From a virus: DNA of 64,000 nucleotides. The notes below the pieces were generated by a model. It had not been told where the DNA came from and made no database searches. It saw nothing but the letters and a program-made list of their open reading frames with translations. The position numbers and the translations under genes were made by a program. Positions 42,061 to 48,816 of the stretch are shown in pieces. Within the stretch, counting starts at the first letter, position 1. Each line of letters begins with the position of its first letter. The stretch is from positions 1 to 64,000 of IMG/VR virus record IMGVR_UViG_3300037065_000037; one strand, 5' to 3'.

Positions 42061-42246
42061 TTACCGACCCGCCCAATGAGGCTTGTCGCCGCCCTCGGGA
42101 ATCAGGCCAAGTGGATCTTTGGGCTGAGCAATCGGGTTGTTGTAAACATCGGGACCGGGTTCGTTACCGACGCGGCCGACGGTCAGGGGGGACTTCAAAA
42201 TGTCCTCGTTAAAAGTGTTGCCCATCGATTCCTTGATCTTCGCCAT
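42061..42246 (-). CDS. Small hypothetical head-module protein
   Basis: 61 residues, MAKIKESMGNTFNEDILKSP at the start, Gly/Pro/Asp-rich later. AAGGAGCAGC precedes the ATG. No recognised family, but the strong ribosome-binding site supports expression. Confidence 0.6.
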   Translation of the reverse strand: MAKIKESMGNTFNEDILKSPLTVGRVGNEPGPDVYNNPIAQPKDPLGLIPEGGDKPHWAGR

Positions 42247-42302
42247 GATGCTGCTCCTTGGAACTGAGTTCGTTGTGCTGATTGATCGCTTCGACAGGCT
42301 GA

Positions 42303-42386
42303 CTACTTCCTGCCGGCCCTGCTCTTGCCTACGCGCCGGTCAACCTTCTTGGTCATCCGGGGAATTGCACAGCCTCTACCTGCCAT
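42303..42386 (-). CDS. 27-residue basic microprotein
   Basis: ATG 42386 follows AAGGAGATTCGATC. The peptide MAGRGCAIPRMTKKVDRRVG then KSRAGRK has ten Lys/Arg and one acidic residue. It is one of several tiny basic proteins in this operon, perhaps DNA-binding virion components. Confidence 0.6.
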   Translation of the reverse strand: MAGRGCAIPRMTKKVDRRVGKSRAGRK

Positions 42387-42539
42387 GATCGAATCTCCTT
42401 GGGACTTGGGCCAGAAGATTTACATCCCTGGCCCGCATCCTGTCTTGCGCATCGAACGCTTTCAGCGGGGAGGGCGGGGTTAGTCCCCCACCAACTCCCA
42501 CCATCGCCGCCGAACGGGCAGACTGGCGAGCCAGTCCCC

Positions 42540-42599
42540 CTACTTGCGAGCGGCGGTGCGCCGACGCCGAACGGATCGTCTTCCTCCGCGAGCAGCCAT
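42540..42599 (-). CDS. 19-residue Arg-rich microprotein
   Basis: ATG 42599 follows a near-perfect GAAGGAGGTACGC. The peptide MAARGGRRSVRRRRTAARK is protamine-like (nine Arg/Lys of 19). Short, but the ribosome-binding site is among the strongest in the window. Confidence 0.55.
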   Translation of the reverse strand: MAARGGRRSVRRRRTAARK

Positions 42600-42721
42600 G
42601 CGTACCTCCTTCGCTCCGGTTGCCAGACAACAGGCCTGTCAGGAATGGTTGCTCCTGAAGGTCCAGTCCAACTGTTAAGAAGGCGGGGCGCGAAGGCCAG
42701 CAGCACCGTCTCCGGGATGAG

Positions 42722-42862
42722 TCAGGACCGCTTGGCCGCACGGGCAGAACGAGTCTTTCCAGCACGGTTGCCAATCTTGGCACGCATGTCACGCAGGAAC
42801 TTCCGGGGTTGACCAAAGTCCTTGACAACACGGGATGGAATTTTACGGGGAGTTCCGGCCAT
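42722..42862 (-). CDS. 46-residue basic microprotein
   Basis: ATG 42862 follows AAAGGAGC. MAGTPRKIPSRVVKDFGQPR, then a helix with KFLRDMRAKIG and the end NRAGKTRSARAAKRS. Highly basic. Its HPVKFLR-like relative is the 46-residue protein at 47989. Confidence 0.6.
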   Translation of the reverse strand: MAGTPRKIPSRVVKDFGQPRKFLRDMRAKIGNRAGKTRSARAAKRS

Positions 42863-42949
42863 CTGGATTCGGGCTCCTTTCAAGAAGTTGACGCGTGACT
42901 AAAATGAAGCGCAAAAGGCAACGGAAGAGGATAAATCCTCTCGGGCTGA

Positions 42950-43015
42950 CTACTTACGCTTTGCAGCGGCACGCCGCTGCGCCTTGGTCTCACCGCGATG
43001 GGTACGCTTGGACAT
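42950..43015 (-). CDS. 21-residue basic microprotein
   Basis: ATG 43015 follows AAAAGGAGAACCATC. The peptide MSKRTHRGETKAQRRAAAKR plus K is strongly basic. First of the microproteins after the putative late promoter element at 43123. Confidence 0.55.
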   Translation of the reverse strand: MSKRTHRGETKAQRRAAAKRK

Positions 43016-43122
43016 GATGGTTCTCCTTTTGCACAAACTCAAGTCAGAGCCGAAGCCCAAACATGAACAGGTGCGATTGAGAAAAGGATATGGCAAGGAA
43101 AGGGCGAAGTCCATCCCCTAGG

Positions 43123-43135
43123 CACAACACTAAAT
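43123..43135 (-). promoter_or_regulatory. ATTTAGTGTTGTG element, copy upstream of scaffold/capsid genes
   Basis: The 13-mer is identical to 48761-48773, where it lies in the spacer of a candidate minus-strand promoter. Here it heads the microprotein-scaffold-capsid run, about 110 bases before its first gene. The -35/-10 around it are weak, so another factor may be needed. Confidence 0.45.
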
Positions 43136-43151
43136 AGGTGAGGGTAAGGCG

Positions 43152-43787
43152 TTAGTAAATATTCTGAATGAAAGTTCTGCCTGAATGCGGCCTGCCTGAG
43201 CAAAATCGATAAGTCGGAATGCCAAACGCGGCCAACGTGCCATTTCTAAGCCAAGCATGAACCGTGTAAGGACGGCGGCCTACTACCTGAGCAAATTCAT
43301 TGACCGTCAACCAATGAGTACGCCACAAACAGGGAGGAATGCGCCGCGCGGAAGAAGCGTGTAAAGAAGGACGGCGAGGGGCGGCGGCAAGAGCGCAATC
43401 CCCAGATAAAACTGGAGCCACTGTTTCGTGCATTTTATCAGCTCCAAGCATCGCGGGTAGCAAAATTGCGTGTCCGCTATCGGATCTTCTGCTAATCGCA
43501 AATTCCCAACGGGTAATCCAGCGACAATTTCCGGCCGGCGGGCAGCAACGAGGGCAAAGAAATCCTAAATCAGAATTTCTCCTACTAAGGCACATATTCT
43601 GCGCACGCGGACCCATATCAGCCGCGAACTGATCAAAATCACGCAACCAATGCTCGCACATCACCAACCCACGTTTGCCAATCCGTTGCCAACTATCCTG
43701 GTTGGGATTAATTGCACTCTGCTTAGCGCCTTGCCAAACAGCGTACACAGGATTGGCGGTAGATCGTATGCGCATTTTCGTTAGCAT
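43152..43787 (-). CDS. Degenerate HNH-type endonuclease fused to an HTH domain
   Basis: 211 residues from ATG 43787 (GAGAGGG upstream). Residues about 10-95 follow the phage HNH plan (YAVWQGAKQSAINPNQDSWQ, GKRGLVMCEHWLRDFDQFAA, NCRWITRWE), but the usual LDRIDNDGNY core is replaced by a Cys-rich insert. Residues about 160-211 (THWLTVNEFAQVVGRRPYTV) are an HTH. The gene separates portal from scaffold. Probably a homing endonuclease, possibly inactive. Confidence 0.55.
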   Translation of the reverse strand: MLTKMRIRSTANPVYAVWQGAKQSAINPNQDSWQRIGKRGLVMCEHWLRDFDQFAADMGPRAQNMCLSRRNSDLGFLCPRCCPPAGNCRWITRWEFAISRRSDSGHAILLPAMLGADKMHETVAPVLSGDCALAAAPRRPSLHASSARRIPPCLWRTHWLTVNEFAQVVGRRPYTVHAWLRNGTLAAFGIPTYRFCSGRPHSGRTFIQNIY

Positions 43788-43857
43788 TTCCGTCAACCCT
43801 CTCGATCCTGCTTTTGCGTGCGTTGCGCAAACTTTTTCATCTTTTCACCCAAATACC

Positions 43858-45630
43858 TTATTTTCTACCCGACTTCACCTTAGCCAGCGCAGCCAAAGCC
43901 TGACTGGTCTGCTGCTCGTGCGCGATGCCCTCTGGATCAGGATAGCCCAACGTGCGCAGTCCACGTTCCGGCCCGACCACGCCGGACTTCATCAGGTCAG
44001 GTGTGATCTTGCGCACAATGGCCTCCGACAGCGGCCGCACACTTGCCTCGTCCAATGCCACATCAAACGTGCTCGGATCAACCTGTCCGTTCCATGCCGC
44101 AAGAGTGATCCCCTCTGGACCTCGATAAGGTAATGTCGTCGACTGTTGGTACTTGCACATCGTGTCGAAGAAAAACTCGCCTGTCATTTGCGCCGTTTCG
44201 GTGAGCCAACGTCCGGCAAGCTGAAGCAGACCGGAGGACTGCAGCACAGCCGAGTCAAACAAATCGGTCGAAACGTTCCCCGCACCAGGATTACCCTGCC
44301 GCGAAGCAGAGAATCCAAGGCAATCATTCTGAAGAGAAAGCAGCTTCTCAGCCCCTTGCAGCGCACTGTTGCCTATGGCCTGGGGAGTGATCGGCGATGG
44401 AGGCTTGCTACCTGGCTTGATCGTTACCACCTCGCCCGGAAGACCTCCAAAGCCATCAATGTCAATTCCTGTATTCTCTTCGATCACCCACAATGCGTTG
44501 TTCATACGCAGGCCATTCTCGAAGATCTGCGAGTAAAATCTCTGGGCAAGCCTCTGCATATTCTCGGTCATACGAGTAGCTGGAATCCCCCACGGACCGA
44601 ACAGTGGTGGCAGAACGTAATTTGGGAAGATAGGAAACCTGGGCGCGTTCAAATCGCGGCGGCGAGGATATGGGTTGTCTCCATCCTGCAAAATCACACC
44701 CTCGCACTCGACCAGCCAGCGGCCGTTGGGATACTTCAGCCGAACTTCCGGGTCAATCAACGAAGTTGCGGGCACGTCCGCCTTCTCGACCGTCTCACGG
44801 GTGTAATCCCGACAGAACACATGCCTTACCAGCACACGCCACTCGGAGGTTTGCGTGCGGGCGTTCTGGCCGGAGAGCCCAGGCATCGACGACATCGGGC
44901 CGGAGGGCTGATGAATACCATATCCCGAGTCACCTGAAAAAGGCTGGAATCCACCTGAAGTGTGCCGCGGGGCGATCGCACGAGCAGTTCCTGGCCATTT
45001 CAGCCGAACATCTTCCAAGTTCATCCATGTGCCCCAGCCTGCGTAGGCGGGATTCCATGTGTAGTCCGCGCCGGGATCGAAAAACACCAGCCGTGGATCA
45101 ATCGACCTTGCCCACATACCGCCGCGCGCGCGAGAGAGATCAGAATCGAACCCGGCAACAATCCACCCGGCGCCGCAATACCGTGCCGTCAGCCCAGCCA
45201 TAAGCAGATGCAGATTCATTTTGCTGATCTGCCACTGAGCCTGAAGGGAAACCTCACGGGCGAGGTCACGAGCGGAGGTGGGAGCTAAGGAGGAATCCGC
45301 TTGCCGCGCGCCAGAGTAGGAGGGGTCAGATGCACCGGCAGACGGGAACACATACATCCGTGGGGAGAGGTTCGAGACCTGATTCGCCTCCTCCAGCATG
45401 ATCCGCTGCAGCATGGGAATTGACAGAGATGGACGGTAAACGGGACCGGGGGCCATCGCATCTTGAAGATTGTAGAGGTCTTCGGCAGATTTAGCGAAAT
45501 TCTCCCCAAGGGCTTTGTTGCGCGCAGAGTCCGAAGCCTCCACCCACTCCTGTATGTGGCGAGCCCTGGGGTCGATTGACTCCTGCTTCGCGGACTTGCG
45601 CGCCGTTCCGATGAACGTCAAATTCCCCAT
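43858..45630 (-). CDS. Portal protein
   Basis: 590 residues. N-terminal helices (ARHIQEWVEASDSARNKALG), RDLAREVSLQAQWQISKMNL, SIDPRLVFFDPGADYTWNPA, a central stem with NMQRLAQRFYSQIFENGLRM and a Gln/Lys-rich C-terminus follow the portal layout. It lies upstream of scaffold and capsid, as expected, though an endonuclease gene intervenes. Confidence 0.8.
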   Translation of the reverse strand: MGNLTFIGTARKSAKQESIDPRARHIQEWVEASDSARNKALGENFAKSAEDLYNLQDAMAPGPVYRPSLSIPMLQRIMLEEANQVSNLSPRMYVFPSAGASDPSYSGARQADSSLAPTSARDLAREVSLQAQWQISKMNLHLLMAGLTARYCGAGWIVAGFDSDLSRARGGMWARSIDPRLVFFDPGADYTWNPAYAGWGTWMNLEDVRLKWPGTARAIAPRHTSGGFQPFSGDSGYGIHQPSGPMSSMPGLSGQNARTQTSEWRVLVRHVFCRDYTRETVEKADVPATSLIDPEVRLKYPNGRWLVECEGVILQDGDNPYPRRRDLNAPRFPIFPNYVLPPLFGPWGIPATRMTENMQRLAQRFYSQIFENGLRMNNALWVIEENTGIDIDGFGGLPGEVVTIKPGSKPPSPITPQAIGNSALQGAEKLLSLQNDCLGFSASRQGNPGAGNVSTDLFDSAVLQSSGLLQLAGRWLTETAQMTGEFFFDTMCKYQQSTTLPYRGPEGITLAAWNGQVDPSTFDVALDEASVRPLSEAIVRKITPDLMKSGVVGPERGLRTLGYPDPEGIAHEQQTSQALAALAKVKSGRK

Positions 45631-45670
45631 CTAAGCCCCTGTCCATCTTCAGAGTAGCACCACCCTGTCG

Positions 45671-47515
45671 CTAGTGCACCCGCCGCGCAGTGATGTTTCC
45701 ATAAGCCGTCACCGTACCCGCCGTGAATGTCGCTTCAGCCACAAGGTAGATGGGAGTTGACACAGACACGTTGACAATCTTGCGTGTGATAGCGAGGCTG
45801 GTGTTGAAGGATGTCGTGGCAATTACCGCCATAACTCCGAAGAACTGCTCTGTACCATCGGTGGGAAGAGCGGCCGTGGCAGTGCCGATTCCGCTCTCCC
45901 AGATGGACGAAACCGAAGCACTTGCAGTGCTCGCCACATAAGTAACGCTACCTGAGACATCCCAATCGCCAGCCGTCAAGGTAATTGATGTGACATTCTT
46001 TGGGGTAGCTGTCGTCAGAGAAACGGCTGAGCCTGATGGGATCAAAGAGGAAAGTGGCTGCCCAACGTATCCCGCCGCCGCTGCCGCTCCGCTTGTCACG
46101 CCAGCAATTCCTACTGTCGATGAAATCGCGCCAAGAAAGTTGGTTGGACCCTGGTTTCCAGGGACCAGTATGCAACCAGTTTCCGTCGTTAAATTGAAAC
46201 CAAAGGAGAGGTACACATTAGAGTTTGGACAGCTTACCCCCGCGCCAGCCGTGGTAATAAGCCCACTGATCGCATGCGCCGTAGTTGGGCTGTTGGCTGT
46301 TGGGAGATATATGTTTGCCGTCCCCGCTACCGTACTCAACAGCCCCCCATTGAGAAGAAGCTGCCCCCCAGCGGTCATATCAACGTTGTACCCGCTGGAT
46401 TTGATCATGTTCGGGTTGTAGAGCGCAATTAAAGCGCCCGGTCCACCCGATGTGATCTTTTGGCTTCCGGTGATTGCCTCTCCGTAAAGCAACGCCGCTG
46501 TCGAGGCCCCTCCAACTGTAAAAATATTGCTGTTCCCGCTCAGATTTGTGCCGAACGCATGGAGATACCCTTGGGCTAAATTCACATTTCCGAGAAATGC
46601 CCCACCATGCTTCTCGCTGCGATCTGTGCCTGCATAGTTGTATGTCACAGCCGCGCCATCGATCAAATCGTAGGAGATAGTCTTGGCAGTGAGGGTAAGG
46701 CCGCCGGTGACCGTCCACGTCGAGTTGTTTCCGTAGACTGTCAGTGGAATGGCTGGAAGAACGGTTGCCACAGAATTGGCATATGAAGCGTTCGGACTGG
46801 TGAATACCGATGCCAATCCTGTGCTTGGAATAACCAATGTTGGGAGGTTTTTATACGGGCGCTCAATCGTTCCGTCTTCAACGTAGCCGTCGGTTCGGTT
46901 CAAGCTCAAGGTGAGATTATGTGTGTCGGTCGCCGGATACACAAAAGCAGTCGTATTGAGCGCAGTCTGATAAGGCTGTGCACCCGCTGATCCCCCGGAC
47001 AGACTACTCGCACCTGATCCACCGCTACCAAAATAAGCCACTCCCGTTTTGTTGTCCTGGTAGTAGAGCGCTGGCGCACCCGCACTGACAGCAGTGGAGT
47101 AATCCCCGGCAGCGCTTACGGTCACCAACGACGAATAGCACTGTTGATATGTGTCAAGCCACGTAAGCGAGGCCGGAGCCGGATAAGCTGGAGCGGAGCA
47201 AATGGCGAACTTCCAGTAAGTTGCAGTCGTGCCCGGAGGAGGCGCGAAGGCCGAGTTTGGGTAGATTGAGACCGCGAGCGAGCCCGTTGAGCTAAGCGAA
47301 CCAGAAAAAGAAGGCGGGATGACCGTGCCACTGGATTGAATCGCCGCGCCAGAGGAGTCCACCAAAGATATTTGGTAGGAACCGTACTCGTAAGGCGCGG
47401 AATTGGCGCCAATGGCGGTCGCGGTTACGGCAACGGGGACCGGCACTTGCGCCGAGGCGAGCGCCACGCACCCGGCCAAGGATATGGCAGCAAAGATCAT
47501 CTTCGACGTAGACAC
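45671..47515 (-). CDS. Secreted adhesin/tail-fibre-like protein
   Basis: 614 residues from GTG 47515, set by AAAAGGAG eight bases upstream. Residues 1-23 are a signal peptide (MIFAAISLAGCVALASAQ). The N-terminal domain (SLVDSSGAAIQSSGTVIPPS, WKFAICSAP) resembles that of the gene at 24433. A beta-helix-like middle and a C-terminal TNF/C1q-like end (LTAGDWDVSGSVTYVAS, FFGVMAVIATTSFNTSLAI) follow. Such tips bind receptors. A signal peptide on this class is unusual. Confidence 0.65.
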   Translation of the reverse strand: MSTSKMIFAAISLAGCVALASAQVPVPVAVTATAIGANSAPYEYGSYQISLVDSSGAAIQSSGTVIPPSFSGSLSSTGSLAVSIYPNSAFAPPPGTTATYWKFAICSAPAYPAPASLTWLDTYQQCYSSLVTVSAAGDYSTAVSAGAPALYYQDNKTGVAYFGSGGSGASSLSGGSAGAQPYQTALNTTAFVYPATDTHNLTLSLNRTDGYVEDGTIERPYKNLPTLVIPSTGLASVFTSPNASYANSVATVLPAIPLTVYGNNSTWTVTGGLTLTAKTISYDLIDGAAVTYNYAGTDRSEKHGGAFLGNVNLAQGYLHAFGTNLSGNSNIFTVGGASTAALLYGEAITGSQKITSGGPGALIALYNPNMIKSSGYNVDMTAGGQLLLNGGLLSTVAGTANIYLPTANSPTTAHAISGLITTAGAGVSCPNSNVYLSFGFNLTTETGCILVPGNQGPTNFLGAISSTVGIAGVTSGAAAAAGYVGQPLSSLIPSGSAVSLTTATPKNVTSITLTAGDWDVSGSVTYVASTASASVSSIWESGIGTATAALPTDGTEQFFGVMAVIATTSFNTSLAITRKIVNVSVSTPIYLVAEATFTAGTVTAYGNITARRVH

Positions 47516-47519
47516 TGGT

Positions 47520-47705
47520 TTATCTCCTTTTGCGGCTGCGCTTGGATTGAGACTTCTTCACGACAGAATTGGCGCCGCGGATCGCGCGCGCATCGCTGCC
47601 GGTTCGCTCAAGAATCGAATTCGCCACGTCACTCCACTGGCGCCTGCGCTTCGGCGTATTGGCCGCATGATCATATTTGCCAGCATCTTTGGCCTTCCAC
47701 GGCAT
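47520..47705 (-). CDS. Small conserved basic protein
   Basis: 61 residues from ATG 47705. MPWKAKDAGKYDHAANTPKR then RQWSDVANSILERTGSDARA belongs to a small family common in phages and bacteria whose members start MPW..KDA and contain QW..VANS.L. Function unknown; strongly basic end. The frame is open upstream, but family members start at this MPW. Confidence 0.65.
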   Translation of the reverse strand: MPWKAKDAGKYDHAANTPKRRRQWSDVANSILERTGSDARAIRGANSVVKKSQSKRSRKRR

Positions 47706-47709
47706 ACAG

Positions 47710-47985
47710 CTACCTCCGCTTGCCTGCCGCAGGCCTTGCCGGCGCACGCTTGGGGGATCGCTTTGTAGGCTGTCTGGCCGTGCCAGCTGCCTTTGCCGCC
47801 GCGTCTTTCTCAGCCTGCTGCCGAAAAGAGTCGTTAGCCTTCCGAACCATATCGTCGTGCCAGGAAGTGTCCTGCCGCTTAGGAAATACGGGCTGGCCCA
47901 ATCGATCATACACAGCTTCAGCCTTACGCATAGACCTCATATAAGGCCCAACGAGTGGCTCCGCAGCACCGTAATCCTGTGGCAT
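47710..47985 (-). CDS. Small basic head-module protein
   Basis: 91 residues. MPQDYGAAEPLVGPYMRSMR at the start, helical middle, and a very basic end (TKRSPKRAPARPAAGKRR). Fits the basic microprotein group; possible DNA-binding virion component. Confidence 0.6.
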   Translation of the reverse strand: MPQDYGAAEPLVGPYMRSMRKAEAVYDRLGQPVFPKRQDTSWHDDMVRKANDSFRQQAEKDAAAKAAGTARQPTKRSPKRAPARPAAGKRR

Positions 47986-47988
47986 AGA

Positions 47989-48129
47989 TCAGCCCCGTTT
48001 CCGCGCCCGGCGCTTGCCGGGCTTCTTCTTGGCGTCGCGGACGGCTTGGCGAAGGAACTTGACAGGGTGAGAACGAGCTTCAAGAGCGGGAGTTTCCTGA
48101 CTTTCGGGAACTGCGGCTTCGTGCTTCAT
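47989..48129 (-). CDS. 46-residue basic microprotein
   Basis: ATG 48129 overlaps the previous stop as ATGA. An acidic-neutral start (MKHEAAVPESQETPALEARS) leads to HPVKFLRQAVRDAKKKPGKR and RARKRG. Same size and design as the protein at 42722. Confidence 0.6.
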   Translation of the reverse strand: MKHEAAVPESQETPALEARSHPVKFLRQAVRDAKKKPGKRRARKRG

Positions 48130-48491
48130 CGACGGCCTCCTACGCGCGGACGACGGCGACGAGCGCTGTTCCGTGCGGATGTGTGTAAAGCGTGACCAGA
48201 TTGGGCAGCGGGGGCAGAGAATTCCTCCCCCGCTTCGGCTGGACTTGCGCCTGACTGCCCATCCCGTTTAATCGATTTCCGCTTGGACGCCTTGCCCCCG
48301 CCACCAAGCGCTGTCCTCGCGTGCTCCAAAGCGTCGTCCACAGAGGCGGCGACACGCCGGATAGTCCGGCCATCCCCGTCCTTCTTTCCCCCGCGCTGAT
48401 AGTGCCTGACAACAAATCCGTTGTCAGCAGGCTCGATGGTGACTTCGGGAGCTTCAGGAGAGGCGTGCATGGGAATGGAAGTGTTAGCCAC
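48126..48491 (-). CDS. Basic protein with flexible Arg/Lys-rich tail
   Basis: 121 residues from GTG 48491 with AAGGAG upstream. The N-terminal half (PEVTIEPADNGFVVRHYQRG) is a possible beta domain; the second half is Ala/Ser/Arg-rich ending SARRRRPRVGGRR. Co-transcribed with the other basic proteins. Confidence 0.6.
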   Translation of the reverse strand: MANTSIPMHASPEAPEVTIEPADNGFVVRHYQRGGKKDGDGRTIRRVAASVDDALEHARTALGGGGKASKRKSIKRDGQSGASPAEAGEEFSAPAAQSGHALHTSARNSARRRRPRVGGRR

Positions 48492-48687
48492 GATGGCGGC
48501 TCCTTGCCTTCACCCGGCGGCGGGAGGACGAAACGCGATGAGGCGTCGACACGGCGAGGCCGCCGCCGGAACGGCCGGGAGGCCTGGCAGAAGGATCACG
48601 AAAATTCTTGCGAGGATTTTCCGGGAGACCGGAAGAGAACTCAGCGGGATCATTCGCGTCGTATTTGGGGCGGGCAGTGTTGGCCAA
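48484..48687 (-). CDS. Small basic protein, first gene of the minus structural run
   Basis: 67 residues from TTG 48687, chosen because AGGAGG lies about seven bases upstream. The peptide begins with Ala-Asn-Thr-Ala-Arg-Pro-Lys and ends SSRRRVKARSRHRG. It directly follows the divergent promoter region. Confidence 0.6.
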   Translation of the reverse strand: MANTARPKYDANDPAEFSSGLPENPRKNFRDPSARPPGRSGGGLAVSTPHRVSSSRRRVKARSRHRG

Positions 48688-48756
48688 GAAGGTTCCTCCT
48701 GTGGCGAGACGGTACTACTGAGGATAATAGTCGAATTGCGGGACAAGAGACCCGAC

Positions 48757-48785
48757 ATGACACAACACTAAATGCGAGTTGACAA
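48757..48785 (-). promoter_or_regulatory. Candidate minus-strand promoter (TTGTCA-N17-TGTCAT) containing ATTTAGTGTTGTG
   Basis: -35 TTGTCA at 48785-48780, 17-bp spacer, -10 TGTCAT at 48762-48757. The 13-mer ATTTAGTGTTGTG covers the end of the spacer and the first bases of the -10; it recurs at 43123. Drives the structural genes to the left. Confidence 0.5.
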
Positions 48786-48807
48786 AAATGAAAGTTTGCA
48801 ATAAACT
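48779..48807 (+). promoter_or_regulatory. Promoter TTGACA-N17-TAAACT for the methyltransferase
   Basis: -35 at 48779-48784 and -10 at 48802-48807. The spacer contains GAAAGTTTGCAA (48790-48801), shared with the promoter region at 15951. Start predicted near 48814, only three bases before the GTG, so the mRNA is probably leaderless. The -35 overlaps the divergent minus promoter. Confidence 0.65.
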
Positions 48808-48816
48808 CTGAGCATC

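Noticed and set aside
42353-42831. Longer minus-strand frames across 42353-42831
   Set aside because: They overlap the microprotein genes that have strong ribosome-binding sites, and show no start signal or protein-like pattern.
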